This document shows positions 14,771-22,592 of a stretch of 25,511 bases of DNA, one piece after another; the first letter of the stretch is position 1, and every line of letters begins with the position of its first letter. A model generated the notes under the pieces. That model did not search any database. It was not told the origin of the DNA and saw only the letters and a list, made by a program, of their open reading frames with translations. The DNA is from Candidatus Jordarchaeia archaeon. GTDB lineage: Archaea > Asgardarchaeota > Jordiarchaeia > Jordiarchaeales > Freyrarchaeaceae. The DNA lies in the NCBI GenBank assembly GCA_018383835.1, contig JAHAWR010000005.1, positions 6,877-32,387 of the forward strand. Reading direction: 5' to 3'. A program made the translations under genes and the position numbers.

Positions 14771-15987
14771 TTATTTAAGATGTCAACCATACGGTCTACT
14801 TCCTCCCGCGTGTTGTAGATGTAGAAGCTTGCTCTAACCGACGACTTTAAACCTAGGCGCTGGTGCAATGGCTGAGCGCAGTGAAGGCCGCTTCGAACCA
14901 TTATCCCAAACTGGTCGAGTAGAAGAGCTAGGTCATGCGAGTCGATGCCAGTCATGTTGAAAGGTATTATTCCACACCTCTCGGTTTCTTTTCCTGGACC
15001 GTAAACCCTTATCCCGCCTACCTCTTCAATCCTTTCTAGAGCGTAGAGCGCTAAGTTTCTCTCGTGTATGTAAACGTTTTCCATGCCTAACCTCCTAAGG
15101 TATCTTACCGCCTCCATGAGGCCAACAGCGCCGCACACGTTTGGCGTTCCAGCCTCGAACTTCCAAGGCAACTCGTTCCATGATACATCGAGATCTCCCT
15201 TATTCTGAACGTAACATACATCTTTTATCATACCTCCTCCAAAGAGAAATGGCTCTCCCTCCTCCAATAGCTCGCGCCGAGCGTAGAGGACTCCTATACC
15301 TGTTGGGCCAAGCATCTTGTGACTGGAGAAAGCTAGAAAGTCTACGCCAAGTTTTTTAACATCTACCGGCATGTGGGGGGCTGATTGGGCTCCGTCCACG
15401 AGCAGTAACGCGTCGTTCTCATGTGCGAGCTTCGAGATCCTTTTTATGTCGTTAATGACGCCTGTAACATTTGAAACGTGGGTCACACATACGAAACGTG
15501 TCTTTTCCGTTATCTGTTGCTCCAAGTCCTCGTAGTTCAGAGTGCCATCACCTTTGACGTCCACGTACTTGAGTTTGAAGTTCCTGAACTTCGAGAGAGT
15601 CCACCATGGGACAATGTTGCTGTGATGCTCCATTAGCGTGACGGACACTTCGTCATCCGGATTTAGCCTTGACCCCCAAGAGTAGGCAACCAGGTTTATG
15701 GCTTCAGTCGTGTTCTTCACGAAGACCACTTCTTCGTAGCTCTCTGCGTTTATGAAGCTTGCCACTTCTTTGTGTGCCTCCTCGTAGAGTTCAGTTGCCT
15801 CCTGAGAAAGGGTGTGAACCGCCCTGTGAATGTTAGCGTTGTTCTCCTCGTAAAACTTCTTCATCGCATCTATAACGCTCCTTGGCTTCTGGGAGGTTGC
15901 AGCGTTGTCGAAGTAGATTATGGGGTGACCGTTCACTGTCCTGCGGAGAATTGGGAAGTCCTCTCTAATACTGTACGGGTCGAACAT
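14743..15987 (-). CDS. sufS: SufS-type cysteine desulfurase
   Basis: A PLP enzyme that takes sulfur from cysteine, leaving alanine, for Fe-S cluster and thio-cofactor assembly. It is a group II (SufS/CsdA) enzyme: IYFDNAATSQKP (24-35), EHHSNIVPW with the catalytic His about 121, VDGAQSAPH (197-205), the PLP lysine in SSHKMLGPTG (Lys 224) and the sulfur-accepting cysteine in RSGLHCAQP (Cys 370). The 414 residues are a usual length. Start is ATG 15987, 2 bp after the iscU stop, in the order nifS-like, iscU, sufS. The end overlaps another open frame in -1 phase that might belong to the same protein. Confidence 0.93.
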   Translation of the reverse strand: MFDPYSIREDFPILRRTVNGHPIIYFDNAATSQKPRSVIDAMKKFYEENNANIHRAVHTLSQEATELYEEAHKEVASFINAESYEEVVFVKNTTEAINLVAYSWGSRLNPDDEVSVTLMEHHSNIVPWWTLSKFRNFKLKYVDVKGDGTLNYEDLEQQITEKTRFVCVTHVSNVTGVINDIKRISKLAHENDALLLVDGAQSAPHMPVDVKKLGVDFLAFSSHKMLGPTGIGVLYARRELLEEGEPFLFGGGMIKDVCYVQNKGDLDVSWNELPWKFEAGTPNVCGAVGLMEAVRYLRRLGMENVYIHERNLALYALERIEEVGGIRVYGPGKETERCGIIPFNMTGIDSHDLALLLDQFGIMVRSGLHCAQPLHQRLGLKSSVRASFYIYNTREEVDRMVDILNNLSEGLKRH

Positions 15988-15989
15988 GT

Positions 15990-16484
15990 TTAGGTGCCAC
16001 CTCCAATTCTCTTAGCAAGCCTCTTCGCCAGCTCTTCCTCCTCTAAAGCCTGTTTCTCCTCGAAGGTCGGCTCCTCCGGGATCCAGCCGGGCATCTCCCC
16101 TCTTCTCCTATAGTAGTCTCGTATCGCCCTCCTCATCGCGCCAACTGCCAACACACCGCAATGAAACTTAACTGATGGTAGTCCGCCGACCTCCTCTGCA
16201 ACATGCTTCCAAGATATTTCCCACGCCTCCCTAAGGGTTTTCCCCTTCACCATCTCTGTGAGGATGCTTGAGGTGGCTATGTTGGCGGCGCAACCATAGC
16301 TTTCAAAGCTTGCCTGCTCTATCACATCGCCCTCGCCTATCTTGAGGTAGAATGTTATCATGTCTCCGCACGCAGGATTCCCCGCAACTGCCGAGGCGTC
16401 AGCGTTTTCCATCCTTCCAAGGTTTTTAGGATTCCTGAAGAGTTCTAAGATTTTTGGGCTGTAGGGAAGCGGAGTCCTCGACAC
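15990..16484 (-). CDS. iscU: IscU/SufU-type Fe-S scaffold
   Basis: The scaffold on which Fe-S clusters are built from desulfurase sulfur and iron. The three cluster cysteines are in NPACGD (Cys 39, with Asp 41), YGCAAN (Cys 65) and KFHCGV (Cys 108); the LPSVKFHC segment matches the IscU interaction loop. The C-terminus is extended by about 35 charged residues beyond the usual 125-130. GTG start at 16484, with GGGGGGTTAG just upstream, overlapping the end of the nifS-like gene region with a 2-bp gap. It lies between two different desulfurase genes, both possible sulfur donors. Confidence 0.92.
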   Translation of the reverse strand: MSRTPLPYSPKILELFRNPKNLGRMENADASAVAGNPACGDMITFYLKIGEGDVIEQASFESYGCAANIATSSILTEMVKGKTLREAWEISWKHVAEEVGGLPSVKFHCGVLAVGAMRRAIRDYYRRRGEMPGWIPEEPTFEEKQALEEEELAKRLAKRIGGGT

Positions 16485-16486
16485 GC

Positions 16487-17731
16487 CTAACCCCCCATGC
16501 TCCCATATATTGTTCTGAGCCTAGCAACGGATTCACATATAGCTTGGAGGACGTAGTCTATGTCCTCGTCTGTGTGATACCGTGTGACCTTCATCAGGAT
16601 GCTCCCATGCGCCTCCTCAAACTTTCTCCCGATCGCTAGTAGCACGTGGCTTGGCTGGAGGATACGCCTAGTGCACGCGCTCCCACTTGAAACGTAAACA
16701 CCTTTTAAGCTCAGCTCAACGGTCAGGGATTCGCCTTCACACTTAAGAAAGCTGACGTTAACGTTGTCCGGCGACCTTCTATCGCCTTTTGGCCCATTGA
16801 GCAATGTCTCATCTATTCCGTTTAGGATTCCATCTATGAGTTTATCTCTGAGATGCCTCATGTGTGCAATGTTCCTTTCGAAGTTCGTGAATGCTTTCTC
16901 TGAAGCGAAGGCGAAACCCACAATGAGAGGGGTGTTCTCGACGCCGGGCCATAGCCTCTGGGTTCCAAATTGTCCTTCCAGTATTTTTTCGAGGGAGACG
17001 CCACTCTTAACGTATAGAGCGCCGACGCCTCTTGGCCCAAGAATCTTGTAGCTACTTATAGTTGCTAGGTCGACGCCGAGACGCTCAACGTCGAAGATTA
17101 TCCTTCCATAGGCGTCAGAGGCGTCGGTGTGAAAGAGGGATTCAGGGCTCCTGTCCTTCACTATTTCGACAGCCTCTTTTATTGGCTCAATTGTACCTAT
17201 CTCATTGTTAACGAACATGAAACTGGCGAGAATAACTTCTCGGTCGGCAACCCTCTTCAATTCTTCAAGGTCAATTATTCCTTCTTCATCAACAGGAACT
17301 TTTACCGTGACGAAGCCGTAACTTTCCAGCATGCGACAAACGTGGAGGACACTTAGTGGCTCAATTTCCGAGATGATTATTTTTCGTCCGTTCTTTTTCT
17401 GCTTAAGCGCGGCACCAATCAGGGCGAGATTGTTAGCTTCTGTCTCGCCAGGAGTGAAATTAATCTCTTCGGGCTCCCTTGCACCGATAAAGCCAGCGAC
17501 TTTCTCAGCAGACTTCCATATAGCCTCGTAAGCTTCCCATCCCGGCTTATGGGTTAGCGTCGGGTTTCCATAAGCGACCTTATTGAAGTAGGGCAACATG
17601 ACCTCAACGATCTCGCCGGGGACAGGGCTGGAGTTCTCGAAGTCCAAGTAAACCTCCTTTTCCAGCTCACCATGAGCCTTAATCAGCTCTTCAACTCCGC
17701 CCATCACAAACCACTCCAAGCTAATCTCCAT
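16487..17731 (-). CDS. nifS: NifS/IscS-type cysteine desulfurase, divergent active site
   Basis: A group I desulfurase homologue of 414 residues, expected to supply sulfur to IscU. Retained: the PLP lysine in SSYKILGPRGVGALYV (Lys 229), NNEIGTIEPI, and the mobile-loop cysteine in SSGSACTRRILQPSHVLLAIG (Cys 353). Changed: the PLP-stacking His of EHPAVL is Pro (EIEPLSV, Pro 125); the Gln that bonds the PLP oxygen in VDAxQ is Asp (TDASDAYG, Asp 206); the His before the PLP lysine is Tyr (Tyr 228); and YLDNAAT is YLDFENS. Such changes could alter substrate or rate. ATG 17731 fits a leaderless mRNA from a TATA box inside a palindrome at 17741-17755. First gene of the operon. Confidence 0.85.
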   Translation of the reverse strand: MEISLEWFVMGGVEELIKAHGELEKEVYLDFENSSPVPGEIVEVMLPYFNKVAYGNPTLTHKPGWEAYEAIWKSAEKVAGFIGAREPEEINFTPGETEANNLALIGAALKQKKNGRKIIISEIEPLSVLHVCRMLESYGFVTVKVPVDEEGIIDLEELKRVADREVILASFMFVNNEIGTIEPIKEAVEIVKDRSPESLFHTDASDAYGRIIFDVERLGVDLATISSYKILGPRGVGALYVKSGVSLEKILEGQFGTQRLWPGVENTPLIVGFAFASEKAFTNFERNIAHMRHLRDKLIDGILNGIDETLLNGPKGDRRSPDNVNVSFLKCEGESLTVELSLKGVYVSSGSACTRRILQPSHVLLAIGRKFEEAHGSILMKVTRYHTDEDIDYVLQAICESVARLRTIYGSMGG

Positions 17732-17740
17732 AACTGATCA

Positions 17741-17755
17741 TATAACTATGTTATA
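17741..17755. promoter_or_regulatory. Palindrome over the TATA box of the Fe-S operon
   Basis: TATAACTATGTTATA is a perfect 6-bp inverted repeat with a 3-bp centre, 10-24 bp ahead of the leaderless-type ATG at 17731. It includes the likely TATA element (minus strand TTATAACATAG), so a protein binding it would block initiation. AT-rich palindromes arise easily by chance. Confidence 0.4.
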
Positions 17756-17852
17756 AGAGTTTCGCGCAAAAACGGTAGAACTGTTCTTTTGAAAAACTTT
17801 TTATTTTACTTCAGCTTTTTACTGAACTAAGCCTTTAAAGCATTAGAGGTGG

Positions 17853-19034
17853 ATGAGGAAAATTTTCGCCGCCCTCCCGCTGGACGACATTTTGAGGATC
17901 GTGGCAACGGAGTTCATAGTCTCAGACGGCTTCCTAGACGATGAAGGCGTCCCCACATTCATCCTCCCCCCAGACCAAGAAACAAAGGAGCCATTCAAGC
18001 GCCTTCTGGATAGACTAAGGCTCTACAACCTTTTAGCAGTCATGAGGTACGCTAGCCTGGATGCAGTTTACGCCAACCGACCATACTCTTCAAAAGCAGG
18101 GGAAAAAGTTATAGTACTAAGAGTGCTCCCAATTGGGGAAAGAAAGAGGAGGAGCATTGCGATCAACTTAGCTCTTCTCGCCGTCACAACGGTGTCCATA
18201 TTCTTTGCGGGATACTATTACGCCAGTAACTTTAACAACAACTTGCTTTTCCTATTCTTCTTCTTTAAACTCCCCCTCCTGTCCTATCAGCCCCCAATAG
18301 TAAACGCGGTATATTACACTCTTGCAATTTACGGGATTATCGGACTCCACGAAATGGCACACTATACTGTCTCCAAGTTAAGAGGTGTCAGGGCGACACT
18401 GCCATACTTCATTCCCGGCTGGCCCTTCGGAACCTTCGGCGCATTAATCATGCAGGAAACGCCGATAGCGAATCGAGACGAGCTCTTTGACGTTGGATTC
18501 AGCGGTCCAATAACAAGCTTAGTAATAACAATATTAGCAACTGTCGCCGGAATAATTATAGCTCCCGTAATACCCCTACCCACATTACTCGAAATAGAGG
18601 AAATTTCAAAGGCAACAGGAATGCAACTACTTAGTCCGTGGCCTACACCGCTACTATACGATCTGATTAGAATGATCGTGCCTAAGCCCGTATATGGCGC
18701 AGAGTTACTGCACCCCCTACTGTGGGCTTCATGGGCCGGTATGCTCATCGTGGCGCTTAATCTTTTCCCCATAGGACAGTTAGATGGCGGGCACTGTGCT
18801 CGTGCCGTGTTAAGCATGAGGACGCACTACTTGGCGTCGATCATCTCGGCCGTGGTCATGGCGTTGCTGGGATACCTCCCCATGGCTTTCCTAGCTCTCC
18901 TACTTTCCATAAGGGGGCACCCCGGACCCCTAGATGACGTATCCGAAACAACTATTTCAAGAAAAATAGGATTCATTGCATGTCTCATATTGGCAATACT
19001 CTGCATACCGACATTTACGTTCTCACTCTTCTAA
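17853..19034 (+). CDS. M50-family site-2 protease (membrane metalloprotease)
   Basis: An intramembrane zinc protease that cuts membrane-bound substrates such as anti-sigma factors or regulators. The 393-residue protein has a soluble N-terminal domain (1 to about 100), a first membrane helix (about 102-123), HEMAH (166-170, the HExxH zinc site) within a hydrophobic segment, several further helices and the second motif NLFPIGQLDGGH (303-314), whose Asp 311 is the third zinc ligand. The long N-terminal domain and the FGTFGALI segment after the zinc site resemble the archaeal/EGY-like group. Start is ATG 17853 with GAGGTGG adjoining. It is divergent from the Fe-S operon; no obvious substrate gene is near. 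Confidence 0.9.
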   Translation: MRKIFAALPLDDILRIVATEFIVSDGFLDDEGVPTFILPPDQETKEPFKRLLDRLRLYNLLAVMRYASLDAVYANRPYSSKAGEKVIVLRVLPIGERKRRSIAINLALLAVTTVSIFFAGYYYASNFNNNLLFLFFFFKLPLLSYQPPIVNAVYYTLAIYGIIGLHEMAHYTVSKLRGVRATLPYFIPGWPFGTFGALIMQETPIANRDELFDVGFSGPITSLVITILATVAGIIIAPVIPLPTLLEIEEISKATGMQLLSPWPTPLLYDLIRMIVPKPVYGAELLHPLLWASWAGMLIVALNLFPIGQLDGGHCARAVLSMRTHYLASIISAVVMALLGYLPMAFLALLLSIRGHPGPLDDVSETTISRKIGFIACLILAILCIPTFTFSLF

Positions 19035-19096
19035 TCCGCAAGGGTGAAGAGGAGCAATAATGGGGGGTACAGCTATGCTGAGAGACTGAAAATTCA

Positions 19097-19112
19097 AATT
19101 TAATTTTAAATT
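19097..19112. terminator. AT-rich palindrome between convergent genes
   Basis: AATTTAATTTTAAATT (7-bp arms, 2-bp centre) lies in the gap of about 90 bp between the ends of the M50 protease and the LarA-family gene. T-rich on both strands, so it could end both transcripts. Confidence 0.35.
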
Positions 19113-19125
19113 CGGAAAAGAGGGT

Positions 19126-20415
19126 CTAGTTAGCGTCTTTTTTTGTAGCGAGGATGGCGGCTCCATGAGGTACCACTTTGATCTTCGCGTTTCTTCCGGT
19201 TAGTTTCAGTGCTTCCCTCAGCCCTTCTTCCACGCTTTCGATTGGTGTAACGTTGAAGACGGCCTCCAGCTCCTCTGCGGGGAGAGAGGACATTACGAAT
19301 ATCTTCACTTTTCCTAGGGCTTTCGCTAGGTAGTAGGCTTTATGTCCCCCTAGCTTAAAGTCGCTTTTCAGTCTTCTCTCCATTTCATCTATGCTCAATC
19401 TTTCCTTCATCCATTCGTAGAAAACTTGGTTTCCGACGCCGTCCCTGCACTCTGCCAAGAAGATTACACATCCCCCCTCCCTTACTATTGGGATGATACT
19501 GTCAAGCGCTTTGTGCGCCTGATATAGGTCAATGTCTTTAGGGTATCCTCCGGCGCTCAAAATGACTATGTCGACTGGTTCAGTTTCCACCTTGTAGAGG
19601 CAGTCGACGAGCCTCACTCCCTCTATGAAGGCTGCCTCCACGTCACCACTGAAAACCCGGATTATCTCGCCATTGGTGTTCTGGACGGCGTTAACTATAA
19701 AGTCTGGCTTGGCGAGACGGGCAGCCTCAGTCATGTCAAGGTGGACTGGATTGCCGTCAAGCACGCCGCTTCTAGCAGCAGGATGGAGCATCATCGCGTG
19801 GTTGAACAGTATTGTTTCCCGCGCCGAGACCCCCGGAAGAATGCTCTTGCGCCCTCCAGTGTAGCCCGCATAATAGTGGAAAGTTATGTCTCCAGTGAGA
19901 ATTTTCGCGTCTGCCTCGGCGACTAGGGAGTTAACGTAAACACTGTTGCCAAAGGAGGTCTTCCCGAGGAAGGTTACGTCGCCATCGCAGTTATGGCTAA
20001 CCCACTCATACCGACTCCACACATCTTCCCCCAGCAACACCTTTGCTTCATCATCTTTAACCTTCCTGTGGGTGCCGCAACCGAAAACGATCGTCACATC
20101 CTTGCGTTGGAAGCCAGCATCATTGAGCTCGCCGAGAAGCCCGGCAAGAATTTCACGGGTTCTAGTGTCTCTAGTATGATCGTTAACGATCACCACAACG
20201 TTACGCTTGCCTCTCATCACCACGTGAAGGGGTGGACTAGCTATGGGGCTTCTAATGCTTCTCCTAACTTCGCCCACTGGGTCAGCGCACCCCGGAACAT
20301 CCTTAACTTCGAGTACGCCGGCGAAGTTCTCGTCCGGCACATCAACCTCCACTTCAGCTGAGCCATACCTTAATGTAACTCTAGCCAAGAGACCACCCAA
20401 GAAAACGAGAAGCAC
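19126..20415 (-). CDS. larA: LarA-family nickel-pincer racemase/epimerase
   Basis: Homologue of lactate racemase LarA, which uses a nickel-pincer nucleotide cofactor to exchange hydrogen at a hydroxyacid carbon. Motifs, numbered from GTG 20415: VNDHTRDTR (Asp 79, Arg 82), CGTHRKV (His 116), GDITFHYYAGYTGGRKSILP (His 180 and Lys 190, the lysine that would hold the pincer), and NHAMMLHP (His 206, nickel ligand position). Length about 420-430 is normal. The substrate cannot be told; the wider family covers lactate, malate and sugar-acid epimerases. A TATA-like CTTTTTATACTGG near 20420-20433 puts transcription start near 20400, so TTG 20400 or TTG 20388 (with GGGTGGT upstream) may be the true start. 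LarB, LarC and LarE are not in the window. Confidence 0.85.
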   Translation of the reverse strand: MLLVFLGGLLARVTLRYGSAEVEVDVPDENFAGVLEVKDVPGCADPVGEVRRSIRSPIASPPLHVVMRGKRNVVVIVNDHTRDTRTREILAGLLGELNDAGFQRKDVTIVFGCGTHRKVKDDEAKVLLGEDVWSRYEWVSHNCDGDVTFLGKTSFGNSVYVNSLVAEADAKILTGDITFHYYAGYTGGRKSILPGVSARETILFNHAMMLHPAARSGVLDGNPVHLDMTEAARLAKPDFIVNAVQNTNGEIIRVFSGDVEAAFIEGVRLVDCLYKVETEPVDIVILSAGGYPKDIDLYQAHKALDSIIPIVREGGCVIFLAECRDGVGNQVFYEWMKERLSIDEMERRLKSDFKLGGHKAYYLAKALGKVKIFVMSSLPAEELEAVFNVTPIESVEEGLREALKLTGRNAKIKVVPHGAAILATKKDAN

Positions 20416-20524
20416 AAACCAGTATAAAAAGGCTCCAGAGCTGCCAGCAGAAAAACATATATTTCGGGATAATTTATCCTATATTGAAACTTTATCTTCA
20501 CCGTTACCTAACGTTGAGATTATC

Positions 20525-21108
20525 ATGTTTTGCGCTTTTGTAGCTGGCTTCGTTTTTGGTGTTAGGGTCGGGGGAAGGGTTGGGGCGCTTTCCATGTTTC
20601 TTTTCAGTGCTATTTCTCCTTACGGATCTGGTTTGGGTTATCCTTTCCTGCTCGCGACTCAGGTCGCCGGCATGTCTGTTGCTGGGTTAGTGGGGGGGGT
20701 TTACTTAGGAGGTTGCTTCGAAAATTTAGGTCAACTTCTCCTTGAACCTGTATTTTTTGGCGTATCCGGGGCTGTAGTTACTTTACTGTACGACACAGTT
20801 ACGACTTTAGGTTTCATGTACCCCACGACTCCGAGTTCTTCTCGGTTTTCGTGGCCGGCACTCCTTTCACCGTAATCCACGTGGCGAGCAATGTGATTCT
20901 CCTGGGGCTTGTAGCACCTTTCGTTGTGAAATCCGTTAGGGCGATGCTAGGTGAAGTTGAAGTTGAAGAGGCACCTGTTGCCGGGGGAAGGTTTGCAACG
21001 AAGGTGAAGAAGGAGAAGAGGAGGTTTCACTGTGAAGGTGGAAGCTTTATTAAGAGTTTCCCAACTCTATCACTAGAGCCCCCGTTTTGCAGGCCATGGC
21101 GCAGGTGA
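20525..21108 (+). pseudogene. ECF-transporter S-component, truncated and frameshifted
   Basis: Looks like a substrate-binding membrane subunit of an energy-coupling-factor vitamin transporter. The start (PLPNVEIIMFCAFVAGFVFG, then RVGALSMFLFSAISPYGSG) matches the second and third helices of that family; the expected first helix is missing, and the adjacent larA start leaves no room for it. The reading frame then switches: from 20525 it runs to a stop at 20875, but the family ending (AGTPFTVIHVASNVILLGLV, then APFVVKSVRAML) is in the -1 frame, with the join at a four-C run (20821-20824). One extra C would restore it. A charged tail then runs over the ferredoxin 3' end. Either a decaying gene or a sequence error on a short gene. 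Confidence 0.6.
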
Positions 21109-21253
21109 AGCATTCCTTTCTTTTGGCGCATTTTGACGTGTCGACCTCGAAAGGGTCTATTTTTGTTATTGCATGTAGGGGGCATGCATTCATGCAGGCT
21201 GCACATTTGCTGCAGTTTTGAGGGTGCTTTAGTTTGGGATAGTTGAACGGCAA
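21050..21253 (-). CDS. 2[4Fe-4S] ferredoxin-like protein
   Basis: A 67-residue electron carrier or subunit. The first cluster motif is CSKCAACMNACP (Cys 14, 17, 20, 24). The second is Cys 42, 48, 51 and 55 in CAKRKECFTCAMACK, with five residues instead of two between its first two cysteines, a spacing seen in some bacterial-type ferredoxins. Start is TTG 21253 with GAAAGG about 8 bp upstream; no better start is open. Its partner enzyme is not evident. The 3' end overlaps the tail frame of the S-component remnant on the other strand. Confidence 0.8.
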   Translation of the reverse strand: MPFNYPKLKHPQNCSKCAACMNACPLHAITKIDPFEVDTSKCAKRKECFTCAMACKTGALVIELGNS

Positions 21254-21431
21254 GATTTCAGCCTTTCACGGTAGTTAACTCATGTGAGCACGTAACAAAG
21301 TGGTTTAATATTGTTTCTGCTAGGGAAACTCTTTAAAGGGGGCATCTTTTGAGAGTGGTGGTTTTCCTCTTTAAGGTGACGTTGTTGCTTGCGGGTTTAG
21401 GAAGTGGATATTCATCGCTGCGTGGTTATTT

Positions 21432-21707
21432 GTGGAACTTGGAATAACAGATTTTCACGTTCATGTCTGCGGCGGGAAGTTCAGGTTTGGCATAAGAATA
21501 TCGGCTGGGCTAAGAGAGCACCAGGACGACATCCGAGAATTGGATACATGGGTGGCAAGCTCAGCCCCCTACACCAGAGCTACCCTAGCACCTTTAGCTT
21601 CTACCTCTAAAAGCTTGGGATTAAAGTTAAACTACGAGAGTACTCCAGCCACACTAATGAAGAGGCAGACAAAGGAGAAAAGTAAGTGGGGGGATGTTAA
21701 AAGCTAA
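21432..21707 (+). CDS. Hypothetical short ORF, possibly a gene fragment
   Basis: Open from GTG 21432 for 91 codons. Residues about 5-50 (ITDFHVHVCGGKFRFG, then GLREHQDDIRELDTWV) read like genuine protein, but the second half (serine/threonine/lysine-rich) does not, and no ribosome-binding site is visible. A neighbouring frame from GTG 21355 to 21447 encodes a short hydrophobic peptide that could be its former N-terminus in another frame. I do not recognise a family. It could be the residue of a broken gene. Confidence 0.3.
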   Translation: MELGITDFHVHVCGGKFRFGIRISAGLREHQDDIRELDTWVASSAPYTRATLAPLASTSKSLGLKLNYESTPATLMKRQTKEKSKWGDVKS

Positions 21708-21931
21708 GCTTAAATCCCTTTTAATAAGTTTTGGATGGAGTATCATTCGTAAAATGGTTTCTCCCTACCGGGAGATAGTATGCAGAATGCTGATATTCTT
21801 CCCGTGCTTAAATTCGTCGGAGAGAATTTTCGTTAAGATGCATGTGGCTATGGAAGCCTAAGATTGACTAAAAGGCTTTTGGAGTTTTTCTACACCATCC
21901 ACGAAACAACGTGCTGCCGCTTTCTGATGGG
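21708..21931. other. Gene-free stretch
   Basis: No convincing ORF, RNA gene or repeat. There is a small CTCCC/GGGAG stem near 21763-21776. Frames on both strands are broken or lack starts, and together with 21254-21431 this is the least coding-like part of the window. Confidence 0.4.
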
Positions 21932-22120
21932 TTACGTTTTAGCTCCCACCATCCTCTTAAAAACCTTCACACATGCTAAAAGGGAGACAGCTGCAAACGT
22001 GGAAGAGACTTTGCAAAAAAACACAGCAACTTCATCAAGAGACTTCTCTTCAGGCAGACTCCCCAATTGGGTAGCACCAAGTAAAACTAGGTGTTGTAGG
22101 GGCTTTCCATGACCACCCAT
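21932..22120 (-). CDS. Small hypothetical protein behind arsR
   Basis: A 62-codon ORF from ATG 22120, 5 bp after the arsR stop, so it could be translated by coupling. It has a moderately hydrophobic helix (VFFCKVSSTFAAVSLLACVK, about 34-53) with two cysteines, perhaps a membrane or metal-binding helix. No family is recognised. An ORF of similar length is open on the opposite strand, so coding status is doubtful. Confidence 0.33.
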   Translation of the reverse strand: MGGHGKPLQHLVLLGATQLGSLPEEKSLDEVAVFFCKVSSTFAAVSLLACVKVFKRMVGAKT

Positions 22121-22125
22121 TAGAA

Positions 22126-22491
22126 CTAGCTTTCTATCGTTTTTGCCAGTTTTGATAACTCTAAGAGTATATCCTTAGATAGGTTGTTGACTAATTCCAG
22201 TATTTTCCTGACACGGTCGTCTTTTAACTTGTAGAAGGCTCTCTGTCCTTCCTTCCTGTATGCAAGGATCCCCGAGTCAACTAGGATTTGAAGATGCTGG
22301 GAGATTGTGGACTGCGATTTCCCAATGAATGGGATTATTTCACATTGGCACTTTTCTCCCTCCTCAAGGAGATTTAGTATTTTTAGCCTCGTTTCGTCCG
22401 CCAAGGCTTTTAGCACTTCAACGTTTTTCTTTATGAGGAGTGCTTTTTTCTCCAATACTTTACCCCCCACGCATGTTCGCTTAATGGGCAC
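22126..22491 (-). CDS. ArsR-family transcriptional repressor
   Basis: A 121-residue winged-helix repressor of the ArsR/SmtB family, normally a dimer released from DNA by metals or by sulfur/redox signals. Core: LKALADETRLKILNLLEEGE (27-46), CQCEI (Cys 48 and Cys 50, in the helix where ArsR and SqrR-like proteins keep sensing cysteines), recognition helix SQSTISQHLQILVDSGIL, then the wing YRKEGQRAFYKL. It is divergent from three DsrE/F/H-like genes and is the obvious candidate to control them. The frame opens at GTG 22491; TTG 22455, 7 bp after GGGGGGT, is a good alternative start. Confidence 0.88.
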   Translation of the reverse strand: MPIKRTCVGGKVLEKKALLIKKNVEVLKALADETRLKILNLLEEGEKCQCEIIPFIGKSQSTISQHLQILVDSGILAYRKEGQRAFYKLKDDRVRKILELVNNLSKDILLELSKLAKTIES

Positions 22492-22528
22492 GTCACACTC
22501 TATCTATTTTAATGAGAAAAATCGAAAT

Positions 22529-22538
22529 ATATTAATAT
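22529..22538. promoter_or_regulatory. AT-rich palindrome between arsR and the Dsr-like genes
   Basis: ATATTAATAT is perfectly symmetric and lies 38 bp from the arsR GTG and 55 bp from the first Dsr-like gene. It could be an ArsR operator or a TATA element; short and AT-rich, so uncertain. Confidence 0.3.
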
Positions 22539-22592
22539 TCACATGTTTTCAGGTTAGCCGGCCAGCATGTTAGTACTTCAAGGTGCTCCATC

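Noticed and set aside
21864..22112. Plus-strand ORF opposite the small gene behind arsR
   Set aside because: No ribosome-binding site or promoter; composition no better than the minus-strand ORF, which at least abuts the arsR stop.
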